A stretch of 64,000 nucleotides of DNA. Source: CALXXL01 sp034926605 (lineage in GTDB: Bacteria > Verrucomicrobiota > Lentisphaeria > Victivallales > Victivallaceae). The translations under genes and the position numbers were made by a program. Numbering within the stretch: position 1 is the stretch's first letter; each line of letters starts with the position of its first letter. The stretch covers positions 149,566 to 213,565 of the forward strand of contig JAYFQV010000013.1 of NCBI GenBank assembly GCA_034926605.1. The letters run 5' to 3'. Under the pieces are notes generated by a model. It made no database searches and was not told the DNA's origin. It saw nothing but the letters and a program-made list of their open reading frames with translations. Shown here piece by piece: positions 6,432-15,568 of the stretch.

Positions 6432-9089
6432 ATGCGCAGGATTCTGACCATCTTGGCAACGGCCGCCGCCTTTGCCGCCGCCGCCAATGAACTGTCGCTA
6501 ACGCCGGCAGGAGGATTGAAGATTCATTCCGAACTTTGCGACCTGTCGCTCGGGTCGCGGATCATCGCCGTCGATCCTTCGTGGACTACGCGCTATTTTA
6601 TGAGCATGATCCACTCCACCGCCTCAAAACCGGCCGGTTCCAGCGTTGAAATGGTTCAGAACTCCCCCGGCAAATTCGAGCTGATAAAGTACTCGGCCGA
6701 GGCCGCGGACGACCACAATCAAATCAAAATCGAGCTGTCCGCCCGCATGACCGAAGACCTGCCGGCCGAGCTTGAATATACCATTCTCTGCATTCCCGAA
6801 TATCTGCTGACCGGAGCCAAATACGAGTTTTACGGCTCCGACGACGACCAGCAGCGCATCTCCGACACAATAGGCGACCCGCATTCCGAAATCTACACCT
6901 ACGGCCACGACCTGCGCCGGGCGGTATTCCACAGCGATCTCGGCCATCTCGTGATCGAAGTCGAAAACGGCCCCGGTTTCAACATCACCGACCGCCGCGG
7001 CAATACGTTCATGGACAACAAATGCTTCTGGGTCGGATTTTCCAAGCGCTTCGACGGAACCAAACCGATAGACTCCGTCATAACCGTCACCTTCAACCCG
7101 CCCAAGCGTCTGAAGCTGGCGGTGCCGCTCCCGGCGGTGGAAGCGCCCAAGACCAGGCTGATACCTGAAGACGAGCTGGTTCGCGGCATCTCCCCCGCCC
7201 AGCTGCCGCTGCTGCCCACACCGTACAAAGGCTCCCTTACCGGCGGTACCTACGCGCCAGCCGGCAATACCGAACTTGAATGCGCAATAAGCGACGAACG
7301 CCTTCCGCGCGCCATCAAGCGCATCTTCGGAGATGCTTCGCTGGGCCGGATATCCATCAAACAGAACGCCAACCTCGGAGAAGAGGCATATACCCTTGAC
7401 GTCAACGCCGGCGGCATTGCCATCACCGCCGGTTCCGCACGAGGCGCATTCTATGGGTTGCAGACTCTGCGCCGCCTGTTCAAGGACGGAGCGTTCCTCT
7501 GCGCCTCCATCGAAGACCACCCCGACCTCGCATTCCGCGGCATCCACCTTTGCATGGACGCCGCCTCGAACACCTATCCAGAGCTGGTCGAAAAAGTCTT
7601 CGCCCCGATGAAGATAAACGCAATCGTCGGCGAGGTCGAATATGTGAAGTGGAAAGCCACCGAGCATCTCGGCATCCATCAGCCCCGCGGCATGACTCCG
7701 GAACAACTGGCGGATTTCGTCAAACTCTGCGACGACAATTTCATCGAGTTCGTTCCGCTGCTCCAGACTCTCGGTCACAGTGAATGGCTGTTCAAGAACG
7801 GCAAAAACCTCGACATGTGCGAAGACCCGAGCCACCCCTACGCCTACAACGTTTCCAACCCCAAGGTTTATCCGCTGATGAACGAAATTCTTGACGAGCT
7901 TTTCTCCATCAAGAATTTCCGCTATCTGCACATCGGCCACGACGAAGTGACGCTGGAAGGCACCTTCCCCAGCCGTCCGGAAAACATCCGGCGCGGCATG
8001 CGCAACATTGTGTTCGAAGACGTGATGTTCTATTACGAGTACGCCAAAAACCGCAACTGCCGGATCATGATGTGGCACGACATGTTCATGACCCCGCAGG
8101 AATCGCGCACCGCTTTCGGCGGCCCTCCGAACAATCTCGCCGAACTGCGCCAGCAGTTCCCGCGCGACATCATATTCTGCCTGTGGCGCTACGACGGCGA
8201 CACCCACCCCGAGATCAAGATACTGCACGATGACGGCTATCAGGTGATCGGCTGCGCATGGTATGACATCGGCAATCCCGAAAGTCACGCCCAGGCCATT
8301 CTGGCCGCCGGCGAACTCGGGGCGCTGGTCACTACCTGGGCCGGCTACTTCGACAGTGACAAGCTCCTCACCGTCAACTTCAACCAGGTCGAACCATACG
8401 TCCGCGGCGCCTGCTGGTTCTGGCGGGCCATCCCGGCCGCCAATCAGTACAACTTTCACCGGATACTGTGCGACCTGCTCGCCGCTCCGCGCGATCCGGT
8501 GCCGCCGCAATCCGGCTTCGAGGTCGATATCTCCGACGTGGCCAACCTGTCGCTCGACAACCGTGCGGCGCCGTTCATGAAACGGCCTTCACGCGGTCTC
8601 GACGAACTGCCGAAAAGCGACTACTACGGCGCGGTGCGGTTTGAAATACCGCAGCGCAACGACAAAAACGCCGCAATCGCTTTCCGGTCGCGGCTGAACC
8701 CGCAATTCCCGGCCGAAGAGGTCACCGTTCCGGTGGACAACGCCAAGGCAAACCGTGTGTTCGTTCTTAGCACCACCATCGGCACCGCGAAGATCGGGTC
8801 GAGACTCGGCACCGTCACCCTGCACTATGCCGACGGCACCGACTACGAATATCCGATACTCTATGGATGCGACGCCGCCCCCACCAACGGCGAGTACAAC
8901 GCCAAGCTGAACAACATCAACGTGCGCACCTGGAGATGGAACCGCATGGAACAGCGGATATGGTATGCCGACATCGTGAATCCTCAACCGGACAAAGAGA
9001 TAGCTTCGATAGGACTTAAGGGGTCCGACGACGGCCAGCCCTATTATGTTCTTGGCCTGTCGCTGGAGTCTCAGCTGAAATCCAAATAG
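6432..9089 (+). CDS. secreted glycoside hydrolase family 20 (beta-N-acetylhexosaminidase-like)
   Basis: 885 residues starting with a Sec signal peptide (basic MRR, Ala-rich core, AxA around residue 20). An N-terminal region unique to the protein (about 25-260) precedes a GH20b-type domain (about 270-365, ending 'GAFYGLQTLRRLF'), then the catalytic TIM barrel beginning 'FRGIHLCMD'. The catalytic pair is Asp504-Glu505 in HIGHDE, where Asp orients the substrate acetamido group and Glu is acid/base. A C-terminal beta-sandwich follows from about 690. It probably removes GlcNAc or GalNAc from mucin or other glycans outside the cytoplasm. Its last 19 bases overlap the convergent radical SAM gene. 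Confidence 0.85.
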   Translation: MRRILTILATAAAFAAAANELSLTPAGGLKIHSELCDLSLGSRIIAVDPSWTTRYFMSMIHSTASKPAGSSVEMVQNSPGKFELIKYSAEAADDHNQIKIELSARMTEDLPAELEYTILCIPEYLLTGAKYEFYGSDDDQQRISDTIGDPHSEIYTYGHDLRRAVFHSDLGHLVIEVENGPGFNITDRRGNTFMDNKCFWVGFSKRFDGTKPIDSVITVTFNPPKRLKLAVPLPAVEAPKTRLIPEDELVRGISPAQLPLLPTPYKGSLTGGTYAPAGNTELECAISDERLPRAIKRIFGDASLGRISIKQNANLGEEAYTLDVNAGGIAITAGSARGAFYGLQTLRRLFKDGAFLCASIEDHPDLAFRGIHLCMDAASNTYPELVEKVFAPMKINAIVGEVEYVKWKATEHLGIHQPRGMTPEQLADFVKLCDDNFIEFVPLLQTLGHSEWLFKNGKNLDMCEDPSHPYAYNVSNPKVYPLMNEILDELFSIKNFRYLHIGHDEVTLEGTFPSRPENIRRGMRNIVFEDVMFYYEYAKNRNCRIMMWHDMFMTPQESRTAFGGPPNNLAELRQQFPRDIIFCLWRYDGDTHPEIKILHDDGYQVIGCAWYDIGNPESHAQAILAAGELGALVTTWAGYFDSDKLLTVNFNQVEPYVRGACWFWRAIPAANQYNFHRILCDLLAAPRDPVPPQSGFEVDISDVANLSLDNRAAPFMKRPSRGLDELPKSDYYGAVRFEIPQRNDKNAAIAFRSRLNPQFPAEEVTVPVDNAKANRVFVLSTTIGTAKIGSRLGTVTLHYADGTDYEYPILYGCDAAPTNGEYNAKLNNINVRTWRWNRMEQRIWYADIVNPQPDKEIASIGLKGSDDGQPYYVLGLSLESQLKSK

Positions 9090-10198
9090 GAGGCGGCCTT
9101 CATGGCATTGACGCCGACAAGTCCGATGTCGGCAAGGCTGCGCAGGGTGTTTTCGCGCCGGGTTTTGAGAATGCGTGAAACATAGACCGGCCCCAGGCCG
9201 GGCACCCTGAGCAGCGCCTCCCGGTCGGCCGACTTGAGCCGCAAAGGAAAAAACGCCGGATGGGCCTGCGCCCAGCGTTCTTTGGGATCGAACTTCAAAT
9301 CGAGCTGACCGTCCGACTCGAATACCAGCTCAGACGGTGCGAAATTGTATTTGCGCAGCAGAAAATCCACCTGATAGAGCCGGTGTTCCCGCGTCAGACG
9401 GTCGCGTCCGTCCGACAGATCGAACCGGTGCTGTTCACCGGGAATCGCCGGATCGCCCAACCCCTGCTGATAGGCCGAAAAATAGATGCGGTTCATCTTC
9501 AGGCGGTTGTACAGACCGTCCATATAACGGACGATCTCGGCGTCGGTTTCGTCTGACGCCCCCACGATGAACTGCGTGGTGGTCTTGACGCGGCGCCGCC
9601 CTTCGCCGGCGGCGGCCCGGGAGGTCATGAATTTCAGCGGACGCACTATATCGCGTTCGAAGTCCTTTGCTTCGGACAACTTTTCGAAATGGCTCTTCCC
9701 CGGTACCTCGATGTTCAGAGATACCGACGAGGCGTAACGCATGGCTTCAAGAATGGCGGCCTCCGAAGCGCCGGGAATGATCTTCAGGTGTACTTCCCCC
9801 CGGAAATGCTCGCGCCGGCGCAGCATCTCCGCCGCCGCTATCAGCGGTTCCATCGCCCGGTCCGGAGTGTCTGGCACGCCGGATGAGAGAAAAATACCGT
9901 AAAGTCCCATCCGTCGATGATAGTCCAGAAAAGTTCCAACCACCTCCTCCGGCGTCACCCGGCAACGGGCGGCGTTGCCGCGGCTGCGCAGCGGACAATA
10001 GCGACAGTCGTTGCCGCAGGCATTGGTCATCAGGGTCTTGAACATGATCCCGAAGCCGCCGGAGGTCATGGGTACCGGATATAACCACTTGCTGCCGTCG
10101 ACCGAACGCCTGCGGCGGTCGCGGCCGGTGCCGCATGCGCACGCCAGATCGTATTGCGAGTCGGCCGACAGCAAATCCAGTTTTTCACGCACATTCAT
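9071..10198 (-). CDS. putative DNA modification/repair radical SAM protein
   Basis: 375 residues. The radical SAM cluster motif is Cys61-x3-Cys65-x2-Cys68, and a helix-hairpin-helix DNA-binding segment (about 325-350, 'VPGLGPVYVSRIL') closes the protein. This domain order defines the family usually annotated 'putative DNA modification/repair radical SAM protein', often found with a uracil-DNA-glycosylase-like partner. Here it follows lexA by 12 bases on the same strand, so the two are probably cotranscribed, which supports a damage-repair role. The reaction and substrate of the family are unknown. No strong ribosome site is seen; translational coupling to lexA is likely. Confidence 0.85.
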   Translation of the reverse strand: MNVREKLDLLSADSQYDLACACGTGRDRRRRSVDGSKWLYPVPMTSGGFGIMFKTLMTNACGNDCRYCPLRSRGNAARCRVTPEEVVGTFLDYHRRMGLYGIFLSSGVPDTPDRAMEPLIAAAEMLRRREHFRGEVHLKIIPGASEAAILEAMRYASSVSLNIEVPGKSHFEKLSEAKDFERDIVRPLKFMTSRAAAGEGRRRVKTTTQFIVGASDETDAEIVRYMDGLYNRLKMNRIYFSAYQQGLGDPAIPGEQHRFDLSDGRDRLTREHRLYQVDFLLRKYNFAPSELVFESDGQLDLKFDPKERWAQAHPAFFPLRLKSADREALLRVPGLGPVYVSRILKTRRENTLRSLADIGLVGVNAMKAASYLDFS

Positions 10199-10210
10199 TT
10201 GCGCGCCGGA

Positions 10211-10834
10211 TCAGTACTCCCGCTGCAACGCCACCACTTTGCCTTGGATCGCGACTTCCTCCTGCCGGTAAACCTGCGTGGTATAATCGGGATTGGCGGG
10301 TCGCAATTCCACCCGGCCCTGCGAAAGCGGGAAGAAACTTTTGACGGTTGTTTCGTTGTTCACCAGCGCCACCACGATGTCGCCGGAGTGGATATTGGAG
10401 GTGATGCGGACCACCACGATGTCGCCGTCCAAAACGCCGACGTCGCGCATGCTTTCGCCTTGAACCTTCAGCGCGAAAAGACGGTCTCCCGGGAAGCGGG
10501 CCACCAGTTCCGGGGCCACATAGATTTCCCCTTCCTTGTACTCCGGCGAATCCGACGGCATCCCGGCGTTGATCCGCCCCAGCAGCGGTACCGGAACCAG
10601 GAATGAGAGGTGCGGCGAGGCATGGCGTCCGCTGCGCAACGCGATGCTGCGCGCCTTTGAGCTGCGGGTCAGCTGATTCTTCCGCTGCAGCGCTTTCAAA
10701 TGTGCGAACACGGTGGAAGTTTTGATGCCGAAGCGCTCCCCGATCTCGTATACCGTCGGGGCCATCCCCTCGCGAATGGAAAACTCTTCGATGAACTCCA
10801 GAATTTTCCTCTGCTTTTCAGTAAGTTCTCTCAT
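10211..10834 (-). CDS. lexA: LexA repressor
   Basis: 207 residues. The N-terminal winged helix (1-65) carries the typical 'GMAPTVYEIGERFG' opening. Self-cleavage site is Ala90-Gly91, with catalytic Ser128 (GESM) and Lys165 (TVKSF), spaced as in E. coli LexA. It represses SOS genes until RecA filaments induce autoproteolysis. Ribosome site GGAG lies seven bases before ATG. It follows the lipoprotein gene by 36 bases and precedes the repair-type radical SAM gene. I could not recognise an E. coli- or Bacillus-type SOS box upstream, so its operator sequence is unknown. Confidence 0.96.
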   Translation of the reverse strand: MRELTEKQRKILEFIEEFSIREGMAPTVYEIGERFGIKTSTVFAHLKALQRKNQLTRSSKARSIALRSGRHASPHLSFLVPVPLLGRINAGMPSDSPEYKEGEIYVAPELVARFPGDRLFALKVQGESMRDVGVLDGDIVVVRITSNIHSGDIVVALVNNETTVKSFFPLSQGRVELRPANPDYTTQVYRQEEVAIQGKVVALQREY

Positions 10835-10870
10835 GACAAGCTCCTTTTGGATTTGGGTTCAAGTTCCGGA

Positions 10871-11335
10871 TCAGACTGCCGGCCGGAAATCGACCACGAT
10901 CACTCTGCCTTGGGCGTCACATACCACCGACACCAAAAACAGAACCTCACTTTTTACTTCCGTTATTTTCCCCGATTCGTCCTTCCCTTCATCCACCAGC
11001 ACCAGTTTATAGACCAGCTTGTTTATATAAGGTGAAAGTTCCAGCGTGGTGACCAGTTGCCTGCTCCGGAGCTTGCCGCTTTTCGCGAACCCGTCGTGCA
11101 GCATGTCAAACGGCGCTTTGAAATCGTCCTCCGGCGTGAAGCCGCCCTCGAAAAGCGGGCGCGCCGCGGCGAAATCGCCGGCGAATATGGCGTCTATCAG
11201 TTTCTCCCCGGCGGCGTTGCGTACATCGGCGGTGGCCGACTCGACGGTATTGAGTTTCACCGTGCGAGTCTCGGTGGTGGTACAGCCGACGGCCGCCATC
11301 AGCGCCGCCGAAATCATCAATATCGCAATTCTCAC
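10871..11335 (-). CDS. hypothetical lipoprotein
   Basis: 154 residues with a GTG start overlapping the stop of the upstream GH-like gene (GTGA), implying translational coupling. The signal peptide ends in the lipobox AVGC, so the mature protein starts at Cys18 and is membrane-anchored. The mature part (about 30-154) has an alpha-helical start ('EKLIDAIFAGDFAAARPLFEGG') and a beta-rich end, resembling NTF2/DUF3887-like folds in which a short helical region precedes a curved sheet. Function unknown. Confidence 0.75.
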   Translation of the reverse strand: MRIAILMISAALMAAVGCTTTETRTVKLNTVESATADVRNAAGEKLIDAIFAGDFAAARPLFEGGFTPEDDFKAPFDMLHDGFAKSGKLRSRQLVTTLELSPYINKLVYKLVLVDEGKDESGKITEVKSEVLFLVSVVCDAQGRVIVVDFRPAV

Positions 11336-14300
11336 TTGAAACCTCCTTCGGTCTTCACAACCAGCAGCTGATAATTTTCAAAATCCGGAAGCGACGCTTT
11401 CGCGGAGGACTCAATACTCCGCGAACCGTCGGAACCGACGGCGCGCACTTCGAGGTTTCCGCCGGAAACCAGCCGCAGACGATGCCCGGAGATGATCGGA
11501 GTCTCCCGACCGGAAAGCGCGGTTCGGTTGATCAGCACGATTACCAGTTCGCTGCGGTCGTTGACTCTTGCCGACACTTCCACATAGGCCGGAAGATTTT
11601 CGAACTCGAACGGCAGCTCGCAATGCTCCGCCGCAAGCTTCTCCACAAACTGCTCGAGTCCGGGATAAAAGTGGTAGCCGTTCCAGAAATAGCCGCCGTC
11701 CATCAGCGCGAAGCAGTAGGTTTTGCCCTTGCCGACGGAGTTCTCAACCATTCCGATTCCCCGAATGTTCCACAAATAATATTTGCTGTTGTTTTCATAC
11801 CCGAGACGCAGCACGTCGGAACCGCTGTCGGAACCGACGGGCCCGAACGGAGTTCCGCAAACGCCGCCGCCGGGCTGAACGCCGTTGAACGACGCGCCAA
11901 GCAGGTCGCCCAAGGCCGGAGCATGAAGTTCGGCTCCCCATTCGCTGCGGGACGAAATGCCGCCGAAAGTCACCAGCACGCCGCCGTTTTTAACGTAGGC
12001 TCGAAGCATATCGCACTGCTCTTTCGACAGGCATTCAAGCCCGCCGGCAAACACCACACGGTACGCCGCCAGCCGCTCCGGGGTCAGACATTCCATGAAC
12101 TCCACGCTGCAGGGCACGTTTGCCGCCACCGCCGCGGAATAAAGCCCCACCTGGGCATCGTAATAACGACGCGCCCGGCCGGAAACGATCGCCTGCCGTT
12201 CGGAGAATATCAACGCCGTCTGAGCGATCGAGCGCCGGTTGGCGATCGAAGCATTCCCGGCGACCGCCCCGAACCGTCGGAACGAGTCCCACAAATCCGG
12301 CGACCAATTGCCGAGCATCAGCCGGCCGCGGTCATCCAAATTGGGCGGGGCGGATCCGGTGCGCCAGAATATATTGGGATCCCGATATTTGGAACAGTAT
12401 TCATATGTCCAGACCTGCACGCCGTCGCCATAAGCCAGCCCGGCGGCCATCGAACGGTCGAACGCGGCGGCGCTCTTGCAGGAATATCCGGCGCCCGGCC
12501 ACATCACCGCACGGTCGAGCGCGGCGCTTTTCAGCAGCTGCATGGAAAAGCTCTCGCTGACGTCGCCATTGTAATAAAGATCGGTGCCGACGTACGGCAG
12601 TTTGGAAGCCATCGACACGAAACTGGTGCATTGCGGATTGGAGGAATTCCAGTCGGTCAGCACCGCGCCGACCAGTTTACCGCCGGAAGAAAGCGCCTTG
12701 ACTGCCAACGCCAGATGTTCGCCGGAATAAGCGGACTTGAAAAACTGCCATGCCAGATATTCGACGGTGTCCGGAAAGCGGCCGTTTCTCTCCGAGGCCG
12801 GACGCCGCTGGGATATCGTCACCTTGGCGCCCTGCTTTTGAAGCTCGGTGGCAACGTCGCGGGCATAACCCGACCATTGTTCCATCATCGCCCGGTTGTG
12901 AATGAGGCGGCCGAAACGGCTGTGTTTGTCAAGAATCATCGGCTCGTCAAGCTGAAATCCGGCAAAGCGGTTCAGCCCGGCGAAATTTTTGGCAAACGCC
13001 CCGGCGTCGGAGGCAAGCTTGCCGACATTGCCAAAATAGGCGTAACTTATGGCATCACCGTCGGCAAACGCCTTCTCATCGCTTGTCCAAACCAGGAACG
13101 GACAGGCCAGATTACGGTCCAACGCCGAAACAAACTCATGCCATTTTCCATTCCGTATCACATTGAGAGTAAGAATGTTGACACCGGCGTCGTTCACCGC
13201 CGACGCCACATATTCCGGATCGAACCGATTGCCGGTGTGCGCCAGTTTGCCCTCTCCGAAGAACTCGTATCCAAGATCGATGCCGAACGTGAAGCGCCCG
13301 GTAAGGTAATCGCCGGACGGCTTTTCCGCGCCCGGCACCAGACTGAAAGCAGGCCCGCCGGGCGGCAGGTCCTTCGTCAGCTCGCGGGAACGGGCCAGCA
13401 CCGCCTCGCCCTGAACCTGAAACTGCTGAAGTTCATTCTCGATGGTCGCCCGACGCTGCACGAATTCCACACCGGAACCCGGGAGAACGGAATATGATTC
13501 CGCCAAATTGTAAAACCGGTCCATCAATCGCACATAGGCGGCTCGCAAAGTGGCGGAGTCCCGCCACACGGTCTCGGCGTCGGCGGCGCGGCCGACCCCG
13601 TCCAGCTTCATGGCCGCCATGTCAACGGCGGTGCCGCAGTCCTGATAAAAGCAGTCGGCCCGATATCCGAAGTCGGCATAAAATTCCAGCATCTGCCGGT
13701 GGGCTGACTCGTCAGGCTTCAACCCGTCGGGCAGCTCCGGAAGGTTCAGCGGCTCGGCGGCAAGTTCGAGGTTGTCAACCGTCACCACCGTGCCGGGCTC
13801 CCCTTTTACAACCAGCTCAATCGACATGAACGGCACCAGCGCCGCGCACTCAATTTCGCCGGAAAGGCGGTGGAACGCACCGGGACGGCATTCGACTCCG
13901 GAGATGAATTCGCCGAATCTCGACACCCGATGCAGCCGTACCGTACCCACTGAAAAACTCTCGCCGGGAGCGCGCATCAAAGTCACCGTCATCCCGGAGT
14001 CCGTACGCCTAACCGCCTTGATCCCCACTTCGCGCACCATCAGGGTCGGCAAGTCGGAACCGTCCGGAGAAGCGTAAAACGCCACGGCCAAGTCGTCGCC
14101 GGGCCGCCATGCCGGATTCCAGGCCAGGCTCAACACCTTGCCCTCCGGCTCGATCTTGACCAGCTGCCGGGTCTCGGTACTCGCCACAGGATTGCCGGCC
14201 GTCCGCTCGAAAGGATGGCCGTACCGGTCATACATCAGCGGCCTGACGGTTACGGCCGCGTTCCGGTCCGCCGAATAGAACACGCCGGAAAAATACAGCC

Positions 14301-14541
14301 GCGCCGGTTTTTCGCCGTAGCGGAATGCAGTTCCCAGCGTCATCCTGGCGGTTCCGGACTCCGGAATCCTTATTGCAAATGCATATTTTCCGGCAAAAAC
14401 ATTGCTGTCGGCCAACGCGACATCGCCCACCCAGCCGGCCTTGCCCTGTTCGGCACCGCCGTTGGGCAGCAACCCGGCGGCGCAGACGCCGGGAATCATT
14501 GCGGCACAGCAAAAAGCCGCAATTCTCTTAGTCCATCTCAT
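11332..14541 (-). CDS. large secreted glycoside-hydrolase-like protein (GH42-like architecture)
   Basis: 1069 residues with a signal peptide (cleavage near Ala21). Residues about 25-270 form two beta-sandwich, carbohydrate-binding-like segments. The central part (about 290-740) looks like a TIM barrel of clan GH-A: a conserved-looking QLDEP and a later WTYEY are candidate acid/base and nucleophile regions. Residues about 760-900 resemble the class I glutamine amidotransferase-like trimerisation domain of GH42 ('LRAYVKNGGVLVTFGG'), and a small beta-sandwich ends the protein. A secreted or periplasmic glycosidase is inferred; family and substrate are uncertain. It has a clear promoter and heads the lipoprotein-lexA-radical SAM gene line. 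Confidence 0.65.
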   Translation of the reverse strand: MRWTKRIAAFCCAAMIPGVCAAGLLPNGGAEQGKAGWVGDVALADSNVFAGKYAFAIRIPESGTARMTLGTAFRYGEKPARLYFSGVFYSADRNAAVTVRPLMYDRYGHPFERTAGNPVASTETRQLVKIEPEGKVLSLAWNPAWRPGDDLAVAFYASPDGSDLPTLMVREVGIKAVRRTDSGMTVTLMRAPGESFSVGTVRLHRVSRFGEFISGVECRPGAFHRLSGEIECAALVPFMSIELVVKGEPGTVVTVDNLELAAEPLNLPELPDGLKPDESAHRQMLEFYADFGYRADCFYQDCGTAVDMAAMKLDGVGRAADAETVWRDSATLRAAYVRLMDRFYNLAESYSVLPGSGVEFVQRRATIENELQQFQVQGEAVLARSRELTKDLPPGGPAFSLVPGAEKPSGDYLTGRFTFGIDLGYEFFGEGKLAHTGNRFDPEYVASAVNDAGVNILTLNVIRNGKWHEFVSALDRNLACPFLVWTSDEKAFADGDAISYAYFGNVGKLASDAGAFAKNFAGLNRFAGFQLDEPMILDKHSRFGRLIHNRAMMEQWSGYARDVATELQKQGAKVTISQRRPASERNGRFPDTVEYLAWQFFKSAYSGEHLALAVKALSSGGKLVGAVLTDWNSSNPQCTSFVSMASKLPYVGTDLYYNGDVSESFSMQLLKSAALDRAVMWPGAGYSCKSAAAFDRSMAAGLAYGDGVQVWTYEYCSKYRDPNIFWRTGSAPPNLDDRGRLMLGNWSPDLWDSFRRFGAVAGNASIANRRSIAQTALIFSERQAIVSGRARRYYDAQVGLYSAAVAANVPCSVEFMECLTPERLAAYRVVFAGGLECLSKEQCDMLRAYVKNGGVLVTFGGISSRSEWGAELHAPALGDLLGASFNGVQPGGGVCGTPFGPVGSDSGSDVLRLGYENNSKYYLWNIRGIGMVENSVGKGKTYCFALMDGGYFWNGYHFYPGLEQFVEKLAAEHCELPFEFENLPAYVEVSARVNDRSELVIVLINRTALSGRETPIISGHRLRLVSGGNLEVRAVGSDGSRSIESSAKASLPDFENYQLLVVKTEGGFK

Positions 14542-14573
14542 ATCTCGCCCTCTTTTTATTTTCTGCTATTTTA

Positions 14574-14602
14574 ATTATACCGCATCCGCCGCAGTTTTGC
14601 AA
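14574..14602 (-). promoter_or_regulatory. promoter of the GH-like gene
   Basis: Minus strand TTGCAA (14602-14597), 17-base spacer, TATAAT (14579-14574), 32 bases before the ATG at 14541. GGGCGA precedes the start as a modest ribosome site. Confidence 0.7.
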
Positions 14603-14685
14603 ACAAACTTTGCATTCCAGCCGGAAATTTCCTATTATTTTTTCCGTATTCCGTGCGGATGAAGATGGATTAAGATACCGGAAAC

Positions 14686-15486
14686 TTATTTGCCGAGCAC
14701 GGCCATGACCTGCTTGAGGTCGCTCCAAGCCAGCCGTTTGTCTTCCGGTACCCGCAGGAGATAAGCGGGGTGAAAAGTCGGCATTGCGCGAATCCCGCGA
14801 TACTCGCACCACTCGCCGCGATTCTGTTTGATGCGCAGCTTGCCGGTAAGGTATTTCAGTGGCGTGGCGCCAAGCAGCACCAGCACTTTGGGGTGGATAA
14901 GATCGATCTGGCGGTTGAGATAGCCGACGCAGCAGGCGGCCTCATCGGGTTCCGGCGCGCGGTTCCCGGGCGGGCGGCACTTGACCACGTTCGCAATATA
15001 GACTTCCTCGCGGCTGTAATGCATGGCGGCAATCATCTTGTCGAGCAGCTTGCCCGCGGGGCCGACGAACGGACGGCCCTGCACATCCTCCTCGTATCCC
15101 GGCCCTTCGCCGACAAACATAAGTTCGGCATTGCGGTTGCCCTCACCGAACACCACCTGGCGGCATCCCTTGCGCAAAACGCACTCGGAACACGCCAGCG
15201 CCCTCGCCGTCAATTCCTCCCAGTCGAGACCGGAAACGGCGGAGTCGGCCAAACCTTCCGGCGGACGTACAACGGCATCCGCCGCCGCGGGAGCACCGGG
15301 CGGCGGAGACGGCAACGGCGCGTTCCCGGCATTGCCGCCGACAGACCGCCCCCCGTGGACGATGGGAGCCTCCTTCTCGACACTGCTGCAAAACTCGCCC
15401 CACACCGCGGCCGATACCGCCGCCGCATCCGGACAGGCGGCGATGGCGGAGGTCATTTCACTATAAAAATCCTTTTCTTCGGGCAT
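14686..15486 (-). CDS. uracil-DNA glycosylase, family 4 (4Fe-4S type)
   Basis: 266 residues from ATG 15486; an open frame continues further upstream but lies antisense to mscS, so it is ignored. It excises uracil from DNA. A variable, Pro/Ala-rich N-terminus (1-95) precedes the cysteine pair in 'CSECVLRKGC', motif 1 GEGPGYEED with the PFVGPAGKLLD segment, two later cysteines completing the cluster site (KCRPPGNR...CC) and the C-terminal HPAYLLR loop. These define the thermostable-type family 4/phage SPO1 pol-like fold. It is divergently transcribed from mscS across a short AT-rich region. Confidence 0.93.
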   Translation of the reverse strand: MPEEKDFYSEMTSAIAACPDAAAVSAAVWGEFCSSVEKEAPIVHGGRSVGGNAGNAPLPSPPPGAPAAADAVVRPPEGLADSAVSGLDWEELTARALACSECVLRKGCRQVVFGEGNRNAELMFVGEGPGYEEDVQGRPFVGPAGKLLDKMIAAMHYSREEVYIANVVKCRPPGNRAPEPDEAACCVGYLNRQIDLIHPKVLVLLGATPLKYLTGKLRIKQNRGEWCEYRGIRAMPTFHPAYLLRVPEDKRLAWSDLKQVMAVLGK

Positions 15487-15568
15487 AACAGCTCTTTCGA
15501 CTTTAAAAAACCGTATTTTGTAATATATTAACGATACAGTTTTATTCAAATTGCAAACGAGGAATAAA

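Noticed and set aside
5017..6459. 480-residue minus-strand frame opposite cysS
   Set aside because: Exact antisense of a conserved synthetase with biased composition.
6624..8510. 628-residue minus-strand frame opposite the GH20 gene
   Set aside because: Antisense shadow with Val/Gly/Asp-rich low-information sequence and no start signal.
10835..10900. SOS box before lexA
   Set aside because: No CTGT-N8-ACAG or GAAC-N4-GTTC match; only a GAAC...GAAC direct repeat is present.
11482..13497. 671-residue plus-strand frame opposite the GH-like gene
   Set aside because: Antisense shadow; the minus-strand protein has a signal peptide, promoter and domain order.
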